DNA of 64,000 nucleotides from Brevibacillus ruminantium (GTDB taxonomy: Bacteria; Bacillota; Bacilli; Brevibacillales; Brevibacillaceae), in the NCBI RefSeq assembly GCF_023746555.1, contig NZ_CP098755.1, positions 570,501 through 634,500 of the forward strand, written 5' to 3'. The position numbers and the translations under genes were made by a program. Below are positions 9,283-17,675 of the stretch, piece after piece. Every line of letters starts with the position of its first letter. The first letter of the stretch is position 1. The notes beneath the pieces were generated by a model that was given only the letters and a program-made list of their open reading frames with translations, did no database searches and had not been told where the DNA came from.

Positions 9283-9481
9283 GAAGAAGCATGTTTCCCT
9301 GCTTAGCTCCGTATTCCGCCCGCAAGGGAGCATACACTGTCCGCTCCAGGGCGATTCGCGGGGGAGACGCAAAAGCCGCATCGCTTTGAGGTCATCCCAA
9401 AGTTGCGCTCCTTTTTCCCGCGAATCGCCCCTCCGCTGGGGCAGGGCTCCACAGTCGCACCGCAGGGAAACATGCTTCTTC
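9283..9481 (+). repeat. Hairpin repeat, copy 1 (199 bp, intact)
   Basis: Ends are a perfect 20-bp inverted repeat: gaagaagcatgtttccctgc (9283-9302) and its complement (9462-9481). A second perfect 14-bp inverted pair lies inside (9349-9362 with 9417-9430). Near-identical to copy 3 at 36572-36769 and homologous to copies 2, 4 and 5. No protein is encoded. It could be a non-autonomous mobile element or a structured RNA/DNA element. Confidence 0.88.
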
Positions 9482-9508
9482 ACGAAACCGGAGCCTTTCA
9501 AACATTTG

Positions 9509-9690
9509 TGAGGAAGCTCGACTCAGCGGAACAGCGGATGGCGGGAAACAGGGACGCAACCCTGATTCACCACGGAGCGAAACGGCTTTTGCGGACCCCC
9601 GCCAGCCGCTGTGGAGCGGACAGTGAATCCTCCCTGCAGGGCGGAGTACGGAGCAGAGCAGGGAAGCTTGATTCTTCTCGCTGCAGCCCC
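9509..9690 (-). repeat. Hairpin repeat, copy 2 (inverted, left arm eroded)
   Basis: Reads as the reverse complement of copy 1 and matches copy 4 most closely (gcggaacagcggatggcggg, cggcttttgcggacccccgc, tggagcggaca). The outer arm beginning gaagaat, present in copy 4, is missing about 35 bases here, while the other arm (gcagggaagcttgattcttc) is present. Boundaries are approximate. With copy 1 it makes a head-to-head pair only about 30 bases apart. Confidence 0.75.
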
Positions 9691-9830
9691 GTTTGTACCA
9701 CTAACAATCCACCCCCTGTGGACAGGAAATTAGACCCAACAAAAGCAAGGAAAATCCTCCGTTGGTCGCACCAACAAATGCAGGAAAGAATGATATACTC
9801 TGGGTAGATTTGGAAAGTTGGGGGCGATTG

Positions 9831-10562
9831 ATGATGAAGAAAAATACGAAGTTGGGGTTCATGTCGGGGTTCTTGCTGGGGTCCATTTTCTTTTCCGGTC
9901 TTACATACGCGGCGACACAGTCTATCCCCGTCGACTTCAAGCCGATCAAATTCATGGTAGACGGGAAACTGCGGGAGACCAATGACGCTTTTCTGTATAA
10001 TGGTGTACCTTATGCACCTGTTGCTTTTGTCGGCACGGCTGCAGGGAAAAAAGTCACCTGGGATGCCAATGCCAGCACAGTGACCATCGGAGGACCGGCA
10101 GAGTCGGTTGGCAGCGAGACCAGATTGTCGTCGCTGAAATATTCGATCAAAGACGGGTATTTGATCAGTGCCTTTAAGGATAACTGGGATAAAGGTGTTT
10201 TCTCAGCAGGAGGAACCATTTATGATCACGGACTGGGTTACACAAACATCACTTCGGTCGCAAATGACAGCTACAGCATCACCAGACAAGCATTTAAGAT
10301 TGAATTGAACGGAAGCTACAAAGAGCTTTCTGGTGTTGTTGCAGTCGATGATAAGTCTCCCAACAAAACGGACCCGATCCTTTGGCGGATCAAAGGGGAC
10401 GGAAAGCTGCTGCATGAAAGTCAGCGTATGACGGCTGGACAAAGTCAGGCCGTACAAGTCAACGTGGCGGGAGTCAAGACGTTGGAGCTGGAAATGCGGA
10501 AGGTATCAGGAAGCGATAAAGCGAATATCCATGCCTTTTTCGGAAATCCGCTGTTGCGATAA
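9831..10562 (+). CDS. Exported protein with copper-amine-oxidase-N-like stalk domain and NPCBM-like C-terminal domain
   Basis: 243 residues; ATG at 9831 (or 9834) after GGGGGCG. An N-terminal hydrophobic signal (residues ~8-25, possible cleavage after TYAA) is followed by a stalk domain of the kind named after copper amine oxidase N-termini (KPIKFMVDGK, GVPYAPVAFVG, VTWDANASTVTIGG). From about residue 115 to the end (YDHGLGYT, YKELSGVVAVDD, LELEMRKVSG) it resembles the NPCBM/NEW2 carbohydrate-associated domain. Likely a cell-surface or wall-associated protein; no enzyme activity can be assigned. It stands alone between a repeat pair and a bidirectional terminator. Confidence 0.8.
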   Translation: MMKKNTKLGFMSGFLLGSIFFSGLTYAATQSIPVDFKPIKFMVDGKLRETNDAFLYNGVPYAPVAFVGTAAGKKVTWDANASTVTIGGPAESVGSETRLSSLKYSIKDGYLISAFKDNWDKGVFSAGGTIYDHGLGYTNITSVANDSYSITRQAFKIELNGSYKELSGVVAVDDKSPNKTDPILWRIKGDGKLLHESQRMTAGQSQAVQVNVAGVKTLELEMRKVSGSDKANIHAFFGNPLLR

Positions 10563-10585
10563 AAGAGGCAGGCGGCAAAAAAAGA

Positions 10586-10632
10586 AAGGTGATGACCAGG
10601 ATGTCCAAAGACACAGGGTTATCACCTTTTTT
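10586..10632. terminator. Probable bidirectional terminator between convergent genes
   Basis: Stem 10586-10598 / 10618-10630 with one G-U pair, T-run on the + side and an A-run (10578-10584) that gives a T-run on the minus strand. Serves the gene ending at 10562 and the minus-strand gene ending at 10647. Confidence 0.75.
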
Positions 10633-10646
10633 GGTTTTCCCGTTTT

Positions 10647-11510
10647 CTACATGGTTTCAAAAGAAGCATTTTGCAGCCGGAACATGGTTCGGTACCCGGA
10701 CTGATCGACCTTGATGCCGACATCCAGCGTCCCTTTCACTTTGATTGGCCCCTGTGTATAGCGCAGTTTGTCTTCCTTTTTCACGAAAACGATCATGATC
10801 TCATTCCACAGCGTTCCATCGTCATTGTCAAAAGGACACTCTGCTCCCGGCTCGGGAATCAATAAAAACCAGTGCTTTTCCAGAGAAATCACTTCACCCA
10901 TAAATCCGTTGATCTCGACCTCGGTGCCTTTCAGATCCCAAAATCGATCAGACGGTGTAGAGCGATCCCCATTGTCAAAAAAATCGTTGAAGGAAATGAT
11001 CGGCTTGCCCTCTGCGTTGACCTTGGTTGCCTTCGGAGGGGGAGGGGATGCTGCCGCTGCCACCGCATCTGTTTGCTTCTTTGGTGATTGGACGGCTACA
11101 GCCGGCTTAGCCGGTTTGTTTGGGGCAGCACCAGCCGCTTGCTGATTGGTTGGCTTTGCGGACTTTGCCCGAACGGGTTCTTTCGCCGAGTCAGCCGGTG
11201 TCTTCTGTTTTTCATCCTGCTGCTCCGAAGACGCTTGTGCGTCTTCGAGAGGATCGTTTGTCTCAGATGGAGGGGGTGTTCCTGCTTCTGTCTCTGCTTC
11301 CGTCTTCGTCTCAGCTTGTTCCGGCTGCATTTCCGGGTTTTCCTGCGGTTCTTCCGAAATGGCTGGCTCCGCCAGTGCCGGATTGGCTTCGGCTAAATCC
11401 GGGGCCGGTGCTTCTTCGGAGACGACCACCTGAGCGGTCTGTTTGCCGCATCCCGGCAGCACGAGCAGAACAGCCGCGAGCAACCAGACGATTTGACGAG
11501 AGTGGATCAT
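10647..11510 (-). CDS. Lipoprotein with DUF3299-like C-terminal domain, partner of the His-rich ABC transporter
   Basis: 287 residues; start chosen at 11510 because GGAGGA lies just upstream and a lipobox (LPGC) follows the hydrophobic signal. Residues ~25-165 are a low-complexity Ala/Pro/Glu/Lys linker. The folded part is the last ~120 residues: GTEVEINGFMGEV, FLLIPEPGAECPF, VKGTLDVGIK and a final SGYRTMFRL. This pattern resembles DUF3299 (short beta-rich proteins often encoded near metal-linked ABC transporters). It lies 13 bases downstream of the permease gene in the same minus-strand operon. I infer a surface accessory to that transporter; the DUF3299 match is by eye. Confidence 0.72.
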   Translation of the reverse strand: MIHSRQIVWLLAAVLLVLPGCGKQTAQVVVSEEAPAPDLAEANPALAEPAISEEPQENPEMQPEQAETKTEAETEAGTPPPSETNDPLEDAQASSEQQDEKQKTPADSAKEPVRAKSAKPTNQQAAGAAPNKPAKPAVAVQSPKKQTDAVAAAASPPPPKATKVNAEGKPIISFNDFFDNGDRSTPSDRFWDLKGTEVEINGFMGEVISLEKHWFLLIPEPGAECPFDNDDGTLWNEIMIVFVKKEDKLRYTQGPIKVKGTLDVGIKVDQSGYRTMFRLQNASFETM

Positions 11511-11523
11511 TCTACTTCCTCCT

Positions 11524-12822
11524 TTACCGAAAAAGTTCCACGGGATGGACGCGATACATTCTGAAGGAAGGCCATAAAGAGGCCAGTGTTCCCAGAACGA
11601 CGGCGCCAACCAGCAAATAGACTTCATAGGCATAGAAGCTCCATGCTTTTACAGAGATGCCGGTAGCATCAAAGATCACATCATGCAGCAGCCAGGCCCC
11701 GACGTGACCCAGCAGGAGCCCGAGCAAAACGCCAGTGATTGTCAGCAAAATCCCTTCCAGCACGATGGTGTTCATGACAAACAACCGAGATTTGCCAAGC
11801 AGTCGGAGCAAACCTACATCGCGACGGCGCTCCGAGGAGGCGGCTGTCAGGGAAAGCAGGAGAGAGATGGCGGCCAGGACAAAGCAGACCATCGCCATAA
11901 ATCGGGCAATTACGGTGCCGGAATCGATCATGTTCAACAGATTGGCGACGACCTTGCTGCTGTATGCGGCTTGTGCTCCTTCTGCTTTGCTGTACTTCAA
12001 TTTCAGTGTTTGCAGCTCCAGCAGCCCCTTTGGTTTCACCAGCAGCGACGTGATCATTTTATCGGGAGAATCTTGTTCGCCGTGAACGGCCCAGGCGTAA
12101 TCCAGCGTGGTAAAAATCCCTTTGTCGTCAGCCGTGTGCAGAGGCGGGAGGATGCCGACGATTTTGTATTGAAAGTCATGATGGTGGTCGCCGTGGCCCT
12201 GCGCAGCATGTTCGGCTTGGTCATGCCCGTCATGCTCGGCATGCTCTTCATGTCCCGCAGGTTCCTCATGTCCCGCATGCTCATCCTGCCCGCCATGACC
12301 GTCTTCCTCATGCTCATCCAGTCCAGCCACCATTCCGTGGCTTCCGTGAAACGTATCGCCGATCTTTACCCCTAATGCTTGCGCCACATGAGAACCGACG
12401 ACAGCCTCACCTGTATGCTGATACCATTGACCGCTTTGCGGGGCGATCTGATAACGGGTCTGAAAATACCCGGAGTCGATCCCGATAATCGGGTAGCCCC
12501 GCCAGGAGTCACCCCTGTTCATCGCATAGGAGACATCTACATTTGAATTGCCGTTTACCTCTTCGTACAGGGCGTACGGAATATTCCCGACTGGCACTCC
12601 GACATGATAGAAGGTGTTCAATACCAGCTGCGTATCCGAGCCGGATGCACCAATGACCAGTTCAAAAGGGCCGTACCCCTTGGCGGCTCCTTCTTCTGTG
12701 CTGTTTTGAACCAGGAAAATCAGCACGAGCAGACTGGATGCGATGGCGATCGAGAGCAGTGAGAGAAGAGACAAAGTCTTCCGATGAAGGATGTTCCGGT
12801 AGATGAGCTGAAAGGCGTTCAT
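11524..12822 (-). CDS. FtsX/MacB-type ABC transporter permease with histidine-rich extracytoplasmic segment
   Basis: 432 residues. One membrane span near residues 17-38, a large extracytoplasmic region, then three spans in the C-terminal ~130 residues with the FtsX-type motif ASSERRRDVGLLRLLG. Between about residues 159 and 215 the protein is dominated by His, Glu, Asp and Gly; I count 13 histidines between 171 and 215, ending GDHHHD. Such a segment is typical of Zn/Cu/Ni binding. It overlaps the ATPase gene by 4 bases (ATGA) and is followed by a lipoprotein gene. Family members move lipids, peptides or metals; the His-rich insert favours a metal-linked role, which is inference. Confidence 0.85.
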   Translation of the reverse strand: MNAFQLIYRNILHRKTLSLLSLLSIAIASSLLVLIFLVQNSTEEGAAKGYGPFELVIGASGSDTQLVLNTFYHVGVPVGNIPYALYEEVNGNSNVDVSYAMNRGDSWRGYPIIGIDSGYFQTRYQIAPQSGQWYQHTGEAVVGSHVAQALGVKIGDTFHGSHGMVAGLDEHEEDGHGGQDEHAGHEEPAGHEEHAEHDGHDQAEHAAQGHGDHHHDFQYKIVGILPPLHTADDKGIFTTLDYAWAVHGEQDSPDKMITSLLVKPKGLLELQTLKLKYSKAEGAQAAYSSKVVANLLNMIDSGTVIARFMAMVCFVLAAISLLLSLTAASSERRRDVGLLRLLGKSRLFVMNTIVLEGILLTITGVLLGLLLGHVGAWLLHDVIFDATGISVKAWSFYAYEVYLLVGAVVLGTLASLWPSFRMYRVHPVELFR

Positions 12823-13508
12823 CGGATGGCCACCTCTTTTCTGGATGCATGCATCGTCTGGTTGATCTCTCCGATCTGGACGATACGGGGAAATTGTTTC
12901 GCCAATGGCAGATCATGCGTAACGCAGAGAAGCGTCAGGTTTTCCTCCCGACAAAGCGTCAGCATCAAACTCATCATCTGCTGCGCCGTTTCCCAATCCA
13001 GGCTTCCCGTAGGTTCGTCCGCCAGAACAAGACGGGGTTGATTGATGAGGGAACGGATCATCGCCACACGCTGCTGCTCGCCACGAGAAAGCTCGGTCGG
13101 ACGGTGAGTGCGTCTTTTCTCCAGACCGACCCGCCCAAACCATTCCTGAAGCAATTTTTTCTGAGTCTGGGCATCACCTTTGGGCAAGACAAGCCGCACA
13201 TTTTCTTCCGCGGTCAGGCTGGGGATCAGGTGAAAGTCCTGAAAAATGTACCCGATCTGTGTCGAGCGAAAATGGTCGCGTTCCCGTTCATTCATTTTGG
13301 TGAGATCCTGACCGTTTACGAGAAGCTGTCCGCTATCCGCCGACAATACGCCGCCAATCAGATGGAGCAGTGTGCTTTTCCCGGAACCGCTAGGCCCGAT
13401 GATCGCGACCTGCTCCCCTTGTTCCACATGAAAAGAGGGGACATCCAGCACGGGCAATTCCTCCGCTTTTATCCGGTATGTCTTCCTCAGATTTTGTACG
13501 AGTATCAT
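12819..13508 (-). CDS. ABC transporter ATP-binding protein, LolD/MacB-like, partner of the His-rich permease
   Basis: 229 residues, the normal length for this group. Walker A GPSGSGKST at residues 38-46, Walker B LVLADEPTGSLD, and a variant signature LSRGEQQRVA in place of LSGGQ, as often seen in LolD/MacB/FtsE-type ATPases. First gene of a three-gene minus-strand operon (ATPase, permease, DUF3299-like lipoprotein). Powers the permease from the cytoplasmic side. Substrate unknown. Confidence 0.88.
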   Translation of the reverse strand: MILVQNLRKTYRIKAEELPVLDVPSFHVEQGEQVAIIGPSGSGKSTLLHLIGGVLSADSGQLLVNGQDLTKMNERERDHFRSTQIGYIFQDFHLIPSLTAEENVRLVLPKGDAQTQKKLLQEWFGRVGLEKRRTHRPTELSRGEQQRVAMIRSLINQPRLVLADEPTGSLDWETAQQMMSLMLTLCREENLTLLCVTHDLPLAKQFPRIVQIGEINQTMHASRKEVAIR

Positions 13509-13547
13509 CTTTCAACCTCCTTGCCTGGAAAGCAGAAAAATAGCAGA

Positions 13548-13575
13548 AGGCAGGGAAAATACCTGCCTCCTGATC
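13548..13575 (-). terminator. Weak terminator-like hairpin after the alkaline phosphatase gene
   Basis: Stem 13548-13554 / 13562-13568 (GGCAGG type) lies just past the phosphatase stop on the minus strand; the T-run that follows is interrupted. Confidence 0.5.
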
Positions 13576-13588
13576 GTGTCGCAGTGTT

Positions 13589-15316
13589 TTATTCCATCAC
13601 AATTCGCTCAGACAGGGAATCCCACGAGAGTTTTTTGCCGATCGCCTGTTCAAAAGCCTCCAGTGGCAGATAGACGCTGTTGTTATCCACATCGATCGGA
13701 GCAGACAGTTGCAAAGGCTTTCCGTTGACCGTGATCGTGTTTCCTGTTTTCGGAACCGTAATCGAGAGGGAAGGCTTCTCGAAGACATCTCCGTTTTGTT
13801 TCAAACCAAAGGCAGCATACATTTCGGCAGCCGGGAACAGCACCTTTCCTTCCCGATCAATTTTAAAGACGGGGTAGAGATATTTGTCTTGCAGTTTTTT
13901 CGTGGCCTTTTGCAGATCGACACCAATGGTTTGTGCAGCGACGGTTGCCAGTTCTGTATTGTCATGCAGGCCGCGCAGGCTTTCTTTTGCCGGACCGAAT
14001 GCCCAAATGCCGACATCCACACCGGAGTGGCCATGACCTGTCCAACCAATGATGGCATGCTTCGCAACAACAGCATTAAGCGCACCCTCGCGTTTGTAGG
14101 AAGAGCCGTCGCCGTCCAGGATTTGCTGGAGTTCCTCATCTGTAAACGAAAACGTGGTATAGGCAGACAGGATTTTTTTCACATCTTCTTTTGTTTTCAC
14201 CGTTTCCTTATTCAGTTCCGCACCAATCACTTCAGAGGAGCTGTTCAGCATTTTGAAATCCTCGAGATTCACTTCGTAGATGTTGTCACGGGACAGAGAG
14301 AGTCCTCCGGTTTCATGGTCAGCGGAAATAATGACGGTCGTGTTTCCGTCTTTCTTCGCAAAATCCATGGCTACCTTCACCGCGGCATCGAAGTCCAGTG
14401 TCTCTTCGACATTGCTGTGAATATCGTTGGCATGTCCAGCGTGGTCGATCCGGCCGCCTTCTACCATGATGGCGAAGCCTTTCTTATTTTGAGAGAGGAT
14501 CTCCAAGGACTTTTTCGTCATGTCTGCCAGGGATGGAGTGCTTTCTTTACGGTCAATGACATAATCTACGTGCGAGTTGGCGAACAGTCCAAGCACCTTG
14601 CCATCCGTTGGCTTAATCGCATTCAGGCCTTTTTTGTCCTCCACGTACTTGTACCCGGCTGCTGTAAAGTCTTCGATAATATTCTTGTCAGTGCGCTTTC
14701 CCTTTTCCTCTTTGGTGACAAAAAAGCTTTTGCCGCCGCCCATCAGTACGTCAACTCCGGAAGTCAGATACTGAGAGGCAATAGCGGTTTCATTATCACG
14801 CTGTCTGACATGGCTGGCAAAAACAGCGGGAGTCGCATGCGTGATCCGGGCGGTCGTGACGAGACCTGTGGCCAGCCCCTGATCATGAGCGGCCTCGATA
14901 AAGGAAGCAAAGGGACGGGAAACATCCGCGTTGGAAACAGAGATGGCGGCGTTGTACGTTTTATTGCCCGTTGCAAAGGCGGTGCCTGCGGAAGCAGAGT
15001 CGGTTACGATCCCGGATTGAAAGACTCCGTCGGCTACGCCCGGATCAGCAAATGTCGTAGCTGCACCCACCAGATAATTGTCGAGCTCCAGTTTCTCTTG
15101 CTTGTAAAACTTGTTGGCATACAGGCGTGCTGCCGTTACCTGTGTCGGGCCCATCCCGTCACCGATCATCAGAATGACATTCTTGGATTTGGCCACTTTG
15201 GTTTCTGCATTGGCTTTGGCAAGCATGAGTGATTCTGTCGAATTGGTTTGAAAGGGAATGGACAGCGTCAACCCGAACAATACCGCGAGTGCAGCGATCT
15301 TTCTTGTTTTTTTCAT
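13589..15316 (-). CDS. phoA: Alkaline phosphatase (PhoA family) with C-terminal stalk domain
   Basis: 575 residues. Signal peptide at residues 1-~38 (cleavage near KANA-ET). Metal ligand Asp53 in VILMIGDGMG and the nucleophile in TDSASAGTAFATG, where Ser107 follows Asp106. Further metal motifs are GRIDHAGHAND and SADHETGG. The phosphatase core ends near residue 490. About 60 extra residues form a copper-amine-oxidase-N-like stalk (ITVNGKPLQL, YLPLEAFEQAIG), which suggests cell-wall or surface retention. It releases phosphate from organic phosphoesters outside the cell. Five TT-starting hexamers with 11-bp period lie upstream, consistent with PhoP control. Confidence 0.93.
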   Translation of the reverse strand: MKKTRKIAALAVLFGLTLSIPFQTNSTESLMLAKANAETKVAKSKNVILMIGDGMGPTQVTAARLYANKFYKQEKLELDNYLVGAATTFADPGVADGVFQSGIVTDSASAGTAFATGNKTYNAAISVSNADVSRPFASFIEAAHDQGLATGLVTTARITHATPAVFASHVRQRDNETAIASQYLTSGVDVLMGGGKSFFVTKEEKGKRTDKNIIEDFTAAGYKYVEDKKGLNAIKPTDGKVLGLFANSHVDYVIDRKESTPSLADMTKKSLEILSQNKKGFAIMVEGGRIDHAGHANDIHSNVEETLDFDAAVKVAMDFAKKDGNTTVIISADHETGGLSLSRDNIYEVNLEDFKMLNSSSEVIGAELNKETVKTKEDVKKILSAYTTFSFTDEELQQILDGDGSSYKREGALNAVVAKHAIIGWTGHGHSGVDVGIWAFGPAKESLRGLHDNTELATVAAQTIGVDLQKATKKLQDKYLYPVFKIDREGKVLFPAAEMYAAFGLKQNGDVFEKPSLSITVPKTGNTITVNGKPLQLSAPIDVDNNSVYLPLEAFEQAIGKKLSWDSLSERIVME

Positions 15317-15367
15317 CGTTACATTCCTTTCTTAAAAAGAGTGATGGGGAGGATTTCCTAAAAAGGA

Positions 15368-15417
15368 TAACAATGAATTGATAAACTACCTTTAAAAAAC
15401 AATTAAGATTTTGATAA
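15368..15417 (-). promoter_or_regulatory. PhoP-box-like array upstream of phoA
   Basis: On the minus strand, hexamers TTATCA, TTAATT, TTAAAG, TTATCA and TTGTTA begin exactly every 11 bases (15417, 15406, 15395, 15384, 15373). This is the spacing of Bacillus PhoP boxes (TT[A/T/C]A[C/T]A repeats). The array ends about 50 bases before the phoA start codon. Individual hexamers are imperfect; the periodicity is the main support. Confidence 0.65.
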
Positions 15418-15570
15418 AACTGGTCATGGAGCGGATTAGAAAAAATAAATAGAGCGATGCATGAGATTCGATCAATAAATATTTTTTTATTAATTTATAA
15501 AAATTTTTATAAACAAATAAAATTTTATTAAATCATCGTAAAACTTATTTAAAAAGAATATAAAAGGATG

Positions 15571-15576
15571 TATATT
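15571..15576 (+). promoter_or_regulatory. Possible -10 box of peptide-binding paralogue 4
   Basis: TATATT after an extremely AT-rich tract (15480-15570), matching the arrangement before paralogues 1 and 3. No clear -35. Confidence 0.35.
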
Positions 15577-15608
15577 GATAAAAGATTTAGACAAGGGGGA
15601 CAAGTGGC

Positions 15609-17258
15609 ATGAAAAAGAATATTTTCGTAGCAATGAGCTCCATTCTCGTTCTGGGTGCAGCCCTCGCAGGTTGCGGCGGTAACAGCGCACAACCGGCTGA
15701 TAGCGGTCAAAAGCCAAGCGACAACAATCAGCAAGCGGCAGCTCCGGAAAAGAGTGGTCCGAAAGTTCTGAAACTGAATCTTCACTCCGAACCGCCTACA
15801 GCAGACCCGGGTATTTCTGAGGACACGACTTCCGCAGCGATCATCCGTGCAACCTTCGACGGCTTGACTCGCGTTGGTGCTGACGGTCAACCTCATGAAT
15901 CCGTGGCACAAAAGATTGAAACTTCTGAAGACGGTCTCACATATACCTTCCATCTCCGCGATTCCAAATGGAGCAATGGCGATGAAGTAACCGCGAAGGA
16001 TTTTGAATACGCATGGAAACGTGCCCTTGATCCAGCAACAGCTTCCAACTACGCTTACCAGCTGTACTATGTTAAAAATGGTGAAGCCTTCAACAAAGGC
16101 AAAGCTGGCAAGGACGATGTAGGCGTAAAAGCGCTGGATGACAAAACACTGGAAGTGAAACTGGAGAACCCAACTCCGTTCTTCCTGGAGCTGACTGCAT
16201 TCCCAACTTACTTCCCTGTGAACCAAAAAGTTGTGGAAGCTGACGCAAAATGGGCGACAGAAGCCAAAACCCACGTGGGTAACGGTCCTTACAAAATGGA
16301 GTCCTGGGAGCACAAGAGCAAACTGGTTGTCGTGAAAAATGATAACTACTGGGATAAAGACACTGTGAAGCTGGACAAAATCGAATTCGCGATGGTAGAA
16401 GACGAGAATACCGAGCTGTCCATGTTTGACAACGGTGAAATCGATTGGGCCGGTTCTCCTACGAGCGCGCTGCCGACCGATGCAATCCCTGCATTGAAAG
16501 AGTCTGGCAAAATGAAGTCTCAACCGATCGCCGGTACTTACTGGTACAAATTCAACACGGAAAAGGCACCTTTTAACAACGCCAAAATCCGTAAAGCCTT
16601 TGCATACTCGATCGATCGTCAATCTTTGATCGACAACATCCTGCAAACCGGTCAAATCCCGGCAATGGGTGCTCTGCCAATGTCCATGGCTATCAACAAA
16701 GACGGTTACTTCAAAGATCACGATATCGAAACAGCGAAACAACTCCTGGAAGAGGGTCTGAAAGAGCAGGGCCTCAGCAAACTGCCAGCAATCACTCTTT
16801 CCTACAACACTTCCGAAGGTCACAAAAAGATCGCCGAAGCGATTCAAGACCAATGGAAAAAGAATCTCGGCGTAGATGTAAAGCTGGAGAACAAAGAGTG
16901 GAAAGTTTACCTGGAAGACTTGCACCAAGGAAACTACCAAGTCGGCCGCATGGGCTGGCTGGGTGACTTCAACGATCCAATCAACTTCCTCGAGCTGTAT
17001 AGAGACAAAGACGGCGGAAACAACGATACTCGTTGGGAAAATCCTAAATACAAGGAGCTCCTGATCAAATCCGCTACGATCCAAAACCACGATGAGCGTA
17101 TGAAAGTTCTCGGCGATGCAGAAGCAATCCTGATGGATGAAATGCCGATCATGCCGATCTACTTCTACACGCAATCCTGGGTACAAAAAGACAATGTAAA
17201 AGGCGTAGTCATCAGCGGTCTCGGCGACGTAGACTGGAAATGGGCTACTGTGGAATAA
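15609..17258 (+). CDS. Oligopeptide-binding lipoprotein, OppA/DppE type (paralogue 4)
   Basis: 549 residues; RBS AAGGGGG before the ATG. Signal peptide and lipobox LAGC (Cys22), a Ser/Gln/Pro/Ala linker, then the family-5 binding domain (LHSEPPTADPGISED, FDGLTRVG, DSKWSNGDEV, AYQLYYVKNG, WVQKDNVKGVVISGLG). Closest to paralogue 3. It is separated from the other three paralogues by about 6.4 kb containing repeats, the His-rich ABC operon and phoA. No permease or ATPase of the Opp type is nearby, so it must serve a transporter encoded elsewhere. It has its own leader and terminator. Confidence 0.92.
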   Translation: MKKNIFVAMSSILVLGAALAGCGGNSAQPADSGQKPSDNNQQAAAPEKSGPKVLKLNLHSEPPTADPGISEDTTSAAIIRATFDGLTRVGADGQPHESVAQKIETSEDGLTYTFHLRDSKWSNGDEVTAKDFEYAWKRALDPATASNYAYQLYYVKNGEAFNKGKAGKDDVGVKALDDKTLEVKLENPTPFFLELTAFPTYFPVNQKVVEADAKWATEAKTHVGNGPYKMESWEHKSKLVVVKNDNYWDKDTVKLDKIEFAMVEDENTELSMFDNGEIDWAGSPTSALPTDAIPALKESGKMKSQPIAGTYWYKFNTEKAPFNNAKIRKAFAYSIDRQSLIDNILQTGQIPAMGALPMSMAINKDGYFKDHDIETAKQLLEEGLKEQGLSKLPAITLSYNTSEGHKKIAEAIQDQWKKNLGVDVKLENKEWKVYLEDLHQGNYQVGRMGWLGDFNDPINFLELYRDKDGGNNDTRWENPKYKELLIKSATIQNHDERMKVLGDAEAILMDEMPIMPIYFYTQSWVQKDNVKGVVISGLGDVDWKWATVE

Positions 17259-17272
17259 GAAAGTCTTTGGGA

Positions 17273-17307
17273 GAAGAGGGCACACTGCGTGCTCTCTTCT
17301 TTTTTTG
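17273..17307 (+). terminator. Terminator after peptide-binding paralogue 4
   Basis: 11-bp stem 17273-17283 / 17289-17299 with one G-U pair, then a run of eight T. Confidence 0.88.
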
Positions 17308-17393
17308 CCCGCATGGGACAAATGACCAATCCCCCGCCCCTTTCGTTACATAGAGTAAAAAGGAGTACAGATACACAGGAAGGGGAAGAAAAG

Positions 17394-17654
17394 ATGGATA
17401 TCGGGAAATTGCTCAGTATTGTGGGTTCTATCCCCAAAGATAAGCTAAAGACCGACAGCGGTATAAAAGAAGTGATTCGCGAGGTGGGGAAAAAGTCCGG
17501 AAAGAATTTTACCGAGCAGGAACTGAACGGGTATGTGGCGCAGTTTCGCAAGATGGCCAGAAACGAAAATGTCGGCAGCCTGATGAACAAATTGTCTAAA
17601 AAAGGAGTGAGCGCCAACGACCTGAACGCCATCAAACGGAAATTCAAAAAATAA
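17394..17654 (+). CDS. Small basic helical protein of unknown function (86 aa)
   Basis: Start taken at 17394 because GGAAGGGGAAG lies just upstream; the frame extends to 17289, but that part overlaps the previous terminator. The protein is Lys-rich and predicted helical (GIKEVIREVGKKSGKNFTEQ, ELNGYVAQFRKMAR, SLMNKLSKKGVSANDLNAI), with no signal peptide or membrane span. I do not recognise the family with certainty; size and tone are like small sporulation proteins. A CATAGAGTA about 45 bases upstream fits the CATANNNTA -10 of sporulation sigma factors K/E, but no -35 is clear. The next gene starts 21 bases later, so the two probably form an operon. Confidence 0.65.
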   Translation: MDIGKLLSIVGSIPKDKLKTDSGIKEVIREVGKKSGKNFTEQELNGYVAQFRKMARNENVGSLMNKLSKKGVSANDLNAIKRKFKK

Positions 17655-17675
17655 TGGCGAAATGAAAGGAGGGAG

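Noticed and set aside
9283..9690. CRISPR array or tRNA cluster
   Set aside because: The repeats are only pairs, ~198 bp and palindromic, with no short regular spacers. No tRNA cloverleaf was recognised anywhere in the window.
9403..9807. Open frame across hairpin repeats 1 and 2
   Set aside because: Coding appearance comes from GC-rich repeat sequence; no start signal, and the same frame is not kept in the other copies.
15549..17321. Long minus-strand open frame (~590 codons) opposite peptide-binding paralogue 4
   Set aside because: Antisense shadow of a strong lipoprotein gene; Phe/Cys-rich translation, no ribosome binding site and no family resemblance. The same applies to the minus-strand frame at 7414-9174.
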